Source: Saprospiraceae bacterium (GTDB taxonomy: Bacteria > Bacteroidota > Bacteroidia > Chitinophagales > Saprospiraceae). Taken from it: DNA of 8,565 nucleotides. The translations under genes were made by a program, and so were the position numbers. The notes below the pieces were generated by a model. The model had not been told where the DNA came from, made no database searches, and saw only the letters and a list, made by a program, of their open reading frames with translations. Shown one piece after another: positions 5,760 to 8,565 of the stretch. Every line of letters begins with the position of its first letter. Within the stretch, counting starts at the first letter, position 1. The stretch lies in assembly GCA_007134625.1 (NCBI GenBank), contig SLKL01000222.1, positions 1-8,565 of the forward strand. Reading direction: 5' to 3'.

Positions 5760-7526
5760 TTGTTAACCGCGATGGTATTTTATTCCTGTGAGAAGGAGAT
5801 TTTTGATAAGAATTCTAACACTTTACCTCCCACTAACTACAATATTTTTCCTGCTGAAATGAGGACTTCAAATCCAGAATTAGAATTTGTAAGATTTCCC
5901 CCTTTAGATTTATATAAATACGTTCTTTTAGAGTTATATTCAGACTCCGTATTTCTACAACAATATGAAACCTTATCGCAAAATTGGGGTCACCCGAGAA
6001 TTAATTTTGCAACCATTAATGTTACTTCAGATACAGAATATGCATTAACTCTTCCTTTGGTTAAGGATAATGAAATTACGTCATTTATTTTTTATTTTGC
6101 CAATGGAACCTATGGACACTTTTCCTTTGCCCCGGTTGACCTAGGCATAAGCTTATTAAACCAATCGCCAACTAACAATATAGATCCATTAGCCCTGCTT
6201 ACGCTAGTTAAATTTAGCAATTATCAAGCAACCAGAAACTCCCGGTATTTTACAGCAGTCAATGATTGGATAATTGAATATCTGGATCATAACAACAATT
6301 CTCATTCAGCCGATGAAAGGACGGTCGTATTATCCTACTCAGTTGAAGCTCATAGGTATTTTGATGAAGATGGGGTACACATAGTATATGATTGGGTTCA
6401 CTCAATAGTACCATGTGAATTAGGACCTAGTGGTGGAGGTGGCTTTTCAGTTCCAGATTTTGAATTGCCGGGATCGAATTCCGGTGGTTCTAGTTCAACT
6501 TCCGGATTAGGCGATGAGAAACCCAGGAATAATCCCATTAATCCTTTTACCATAAATGACGATTGTCATCAATTTTTGTTAACAGATCAAGCATTAGAAT
6601 ACCTTAATCAATTGGGACAAAATAATTTCGTGTTTTGCGATTCAGAATTAACAACAGAGGAATTAATCGAAAACTTACTTGAAATCATCTGTGACGAAGG
6701 GGAGATAATTACTATATTTGAAGGAGGGTCTATCGAGATTCCTGGTCATTTGGAAAACATTACCATAACTTATGAAAATATAAATAATACCTTTAATGAT
6801 TTAGTAGCGGAGGAGGATTATGTGATTATGAATAACATAAGGGATTGCCCAAAACTAAAGTGCTTGATGGATATTTTAACAGGGGATGATTTTCACCCAT
6901 TGTCAACTAATATAATTTGTGAGTATTTAGATGCCTTTCTAGGTGATGATCTAGCAAATGATAGAAATCTCATTATAGGAATCACTTCCTTTGAAGACCA
7001 ACCTAATATTATATCAAATGCGAATGCTTTTGTAACAGTTGACAATTATAATTATCTAACTCCTCAAATAACTATGTATTTTAACTCTGACAAATGCGAA
7101 ACACTCTCAACTTTTTCTCTCTTGGAGACCTTTTTTCATGAATTGATTCATGCAGACATTTATCGTAGACTTATCGAAGATTATGGCTGGACAAATTATG
7201 ATGATAATGAACATGCCTTTTCATTACTGCTAAAAGAAATGGGCTATGATGGTGTCAATTGGGAAGATCAACATGAACTCATGTTAGCACATTACATTGA
7301 ATTAATGACTCGATCACTTTGGGAAGCAAATGGTAGACTAGGATCACCCAATGATTATGCTGGTATAGTTCTACATGGTTTTCCCTTGGATATTCTTTAT
7401 GAATCAGGGTGGTTTAGCCATATCGATGCAATAGGCCACGATAAAGTATATGTAGGAATTCAGGAATTATTAGACCATTTTTATAGCAATGTTGGAATAC
7501 ATAAAAACTTTAATGCATGCGATTAA
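5760..7526 (+). CDS. lipoprotein with C-terminal HELIH metallopeptidase-like domain, probably phase-variable
   Basis: Coordinates give the longest frame with a usable start codon (TTG 5760; the first in-frame ATG is 5772), but the true start is probably the ATG at 5695, now out of frame. The frame upstream of 5760 is open back to 5646 and encodes WYILIFSLLTAMVFYSC, a fine lipoprotein signal with Cys as lipidation site; starting at 5760 leaves only nine residues before that Cys. Counted from 5760: an unrecognised N-terminal domain (about 11-220), a Gly/Ser/Pro-rich linker (about 222-262), and a C-terminal part with CPKLKC (363-368) and ETFFHELIHADIYRR (456-470). HELIH (460-464, bases 7137-7151) is a zinc-peptidase HExxH motif; H505 or H511 in QHELMLAHY could supply the third ligand. 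From memory, similar Cys-rich plus HExIHA C-terminal domains occur in other Bacteroidota surface proteins; substrate unknown. The gene overlaps the next by 10 bases. It is much AT-richer than its left neighbour. Confidence 0.8.
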   Translation: MLTAMVFYSCEKEIFDKNSNTLPPTNYNIFPAEMRTSNPELEFVRFPPLDLYKYVLLELYSDSVFLQQYETLSQNWGHPRINFATINVTSDTEYALTLPLVKDNEITSFIFYFANGTYGHFSFAPVDLGISLLNQSPTNNIDPLALLTLVKFSNYQATRNSRYFTAVNDWIIEYLDHNNNSHSADERTVVLSYSVEAHRYFDEDGVHIVYDWVHSIVPCELGPSGGGGFSVPDFELPGSNSGGSSSTSGLGDEKPRNNPINPFTINDDCHQFLLTDQALEYLNQLGQNNFVFCDSELTTEELIENLLEIICDEGEIITIFEGGSIEIPGHLENITITYENINNTFNDLVAEEDYVIMNNIRDCPKLKCLMDILTGDDFHPLSTNIICEYLDAFLGDDLANDRNLIIGITSFEDQPNIISNANAFVTVDNYNYLTPQITMYFNSDKCETLSTFSLLETFFHELIHADIYRRLIEDYGWTNYDDNEHAFSLLLKEMGYDGVNWEDQHELMLAHYIELMTRSLWEANGRLGSPNDYAGIVLHGFPLDILYESGWFSHIDAIGHDKVYVGIQELLDHFYSNVGIHKNFNACD

Positions 7527-8227
7527 TTAGAATAGTATTTTTTACGATTACTCTCATCATTAATTTCTGGAAAGCTCAGGCACAGGTTAAGGTAGATACA
7601 GTTAATTTATCCGAAACCTTTCTCGAAGAGCGACACCTTCGGTATATGTATAATTTTGCGTTGAATAATTCTTTTTTTCAGTATAAATGGGCAGCATTAG
7701 ACATTCAAACTCCTTACTCTCTTAAAGAACGCACACCAAATGAACATGTATTGATATTAGACTATATCTTCCCTTTAAGGATTAAAGACATAGAATTATT
7801 TATGCAACCTAATAATCTGCAAGAAGTAGAAGTAATAAATAATTTCGAGCATCCTGCAGTAAAAAATGGTTTAATATCCCAGTTCGATATTGACTTTATC
7901 AAGATTGACCATCCACCTACTAGAAAAGAATTGTATCCTAAATTAGATAAAATGGTCTTTAAGACTCTTAATGTCAGATACGTAGTGCTATTCTCAAATA
8001 TTATTAAACAGGACAAACTAATTTACATAGCCATAAATACTACTTTCCCTTTAATGTATAGTCCGGAATTTGCCGGCAGGAGTACTCAAATCTATGAATT
8101 TGAATGGTGTGAGAGCACGGGTTGGGTTTACCCAAGAAGGGTAACTTCTCCATTTTTCTTCGGAATTGGAACTGACTTTAAAAGAATGGGCGGCACCATA
8201 GATATCCCATCCTTAAAATGTAATTGA
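7517..8227 (+). CDS. small exported protein of unknown family, coupled to the lipoprotein gene
   Basis: This is a 236-residue protein. The ATG at 7517 overlaps the end of the lipoprotein gene by 10 bases (stop at 7524-7526), so translation is probably coupled. Residues 1-22 form a type I signal peptide (hydrophobic FFTITLIINFW, cleavage after AQA, mature start QVKVDT), so it is periplasmic or secreted; no lipobox and no other membrane segment is seen. The mature protein starts with DTVNLSETFLEERHLRYMYNFALN, followed by a mixed alpha/beta sequence rich in Ile, Phe and Tyr, a single Trp/Cys motif FEWCESTGW near residues 194-202, and a final Cys (235). I recognise no family. The next gene begins with a close paralogue of its N-terminus. 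Its position behind a peptidase-like lipoprotein would fit a partner, substrate or inhibitor; this is inference only. Confidence 0.8.
   Translation: MRLIRIVFFTITLIINFWKAQAQVKVDTVNLSETFLEERHLRYMYNFALNNSFFQYKWAALDIQTPYSLKERTPNEHVLILDYIFPLRIKDIELFMQPNNLQEVEVINNFEHPAVKNGLISQFDIDFIKIDHPPTRKELYPKLDKMVFKTLNVRYVVLFSNIIKQDKLIYIAINTTFPLMYSPEFAGRSTQIYEFEWCESTGWVYPRRVTSPFFFGIGTDFKRMGGTIDIPSLKCN
7616..7665 (+). repeat. 50-base perfect repeat shared by the two paralogues (copy 1)
   Basis: These 50 bases, coding for TFLEERHLRYMYNFALN, are identical to 8451-8500 although the bases on both sides differ clearly. The copies are 835 bases apart in direct orientation. Confidence 0.95.
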
Positions 8228-8286
8228 TTAGCGGGTATTTGGAACAATAGGAGAGAGTTCATACGTGGCATATAGAGCTAAAGTCA

Positions 8287-8318
8287 TTTGCCGGATTACT
8301 GCAAAACTCTTATATTGT
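8287..8318 (+). promoter_or_regulatory. possible promoter of the second small exported gene
   Basis: TTTG (8287-8290), 20 bases, then TATATTGT (8311-8318). The spacing and the -33 box fit the Bacteroidetes consensus, but the -7 box has two mismatches to TAnnTTTG. A start near 8325 would leave a leader of about 27 bases before the ATG at 8352, similar to the arrangement before the lipoprotein gene. Confidence 0.35.
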
Positions 8319-8351
8319 GCGAAAATAATATTCACAGATAAAATATAGGCT

Positions 8352-8565
8352 ATGCAGATGAAATGGCTTTTCGTTATTCTTATACTCACCACTATATCAA
8401 TAGATAAACTAAATAGTCAAACAAATATTGACACCCTCAATCTCTCCGATACCTTTCTCGAAGAGCGACACCTTCGGTATATGTATAATTTTGCGTTGAA
8501 CGGTCTATTTTTCCAATATAAATCAAATATTGGATCTCGTATCGTTTTTGAAAATCAAGAAGAAA
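8352..8565 (+). CDS. paralogue of the upstream small exported protein (3' end outside window)
   Basis: The frame is open from the ATG at 8352 (or the ATG at 8358, giving MKWLFVIL) to the window edge, 71 codons. It begins with a signal peptide (hydrophobic WLFVILILTTISI, likely cleavage around LNS-QT) followed by IDTLNLSDTFLEERHLRYMY, then NFALNGLFFQYK. This matches residues 26-58 of the preceding protein (VDTVNLSETFLEERHLRYMY, then NFALNNSFFQYK) and diverges afterwards. A stretch of 50 bases (8451-8500) is identical to 7616-7665 even at synonymous positions. It is a tandem paralogue separated by 124 bases, possibly with its own promoter; whether the rest of the gene is intact cannot be seen. 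Confidence 0.75.
   Translation, partial: MQMKWLFVILILTTISIDKLNSQTNIDTLNLSDTFLEERHLRYMYNFALNGLFFQYKSNIGSRIVFENQEE
8451..8500 (+). repeat. 50-base perfect repeat shared by the two paralogues (copy 2)
   Basis: This is the second copy of 7616-7665, at the same place within the downstream paralogue. Recombination between the two would delete the interval and make a single hybrid gene. Confidence 0.95.

Overview
The window looks like chromosomal DNA from a member of the Bacteroidota (Bacteroidetes). The support is a TPR protein paired with an outer-membrane beta-barrel ending in Phe, starts without Shine-Dalgarno sequences, a promoter of the Bacteroidetes type (TTG, 19 bases, TATATTTG), signal peptides typical of the phylum, and intergenic palindromic repeats. 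The genus cannot be told from the sequence.

Layout. (1) 1-2610: the 3' end of a large TPR-repeat gene, followed 25 bases later by a 544-residue secreted beta-barrel protein, very likely one operon. (2) 2611-3570: about 960 bases without a gene, packed with repeats. There is a degenerate 9-base tandem repeat, two copies of a roughly 125-base inverted-repeat element each broken at a different place by a similar 22-23-base insert, and a composite palindromic element. (3) 3571-5550, minus strand: a full-length acetoacetate-CoA ligase, a housekeeping-type carbon metabolism gene. (4) 5635-8565: an AT-rich accessory block. It has a good promoter, an ATG followed at once by five tandem copies of GACATCA, a lipoprotein with a Gly/Ser linker and a C-terminal HELIH zinc-metallopeptidase-like domain, then a translationally coupled gene for a small exported protein, then the start of a paralogue of that small gene which runs off the window.

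The most interesting point is the start of the lipoprotein gene. Its only convincing ATG (5695), correctly placed behind the promoter, is out of frame with the lipoprotein, and the unit between them is a 7-base tandem repeat. Three or six copies would join the ATG to a classic lipoprotein signal peptide (WYILIFSLLTAMVFYSC). With the five copies present here translation from that ATG stops after 18 codons. This is the structure of a phase-variable contingency gene caught in the OFF frame. Together with the coupled, tandemly duplicated exported proteins downstream, it suggests a switchable surface or periplasmic system, possibly a peptidase effector with partner or inhibitor proteins. The role is inference; the frame arithmetic is directly visible.
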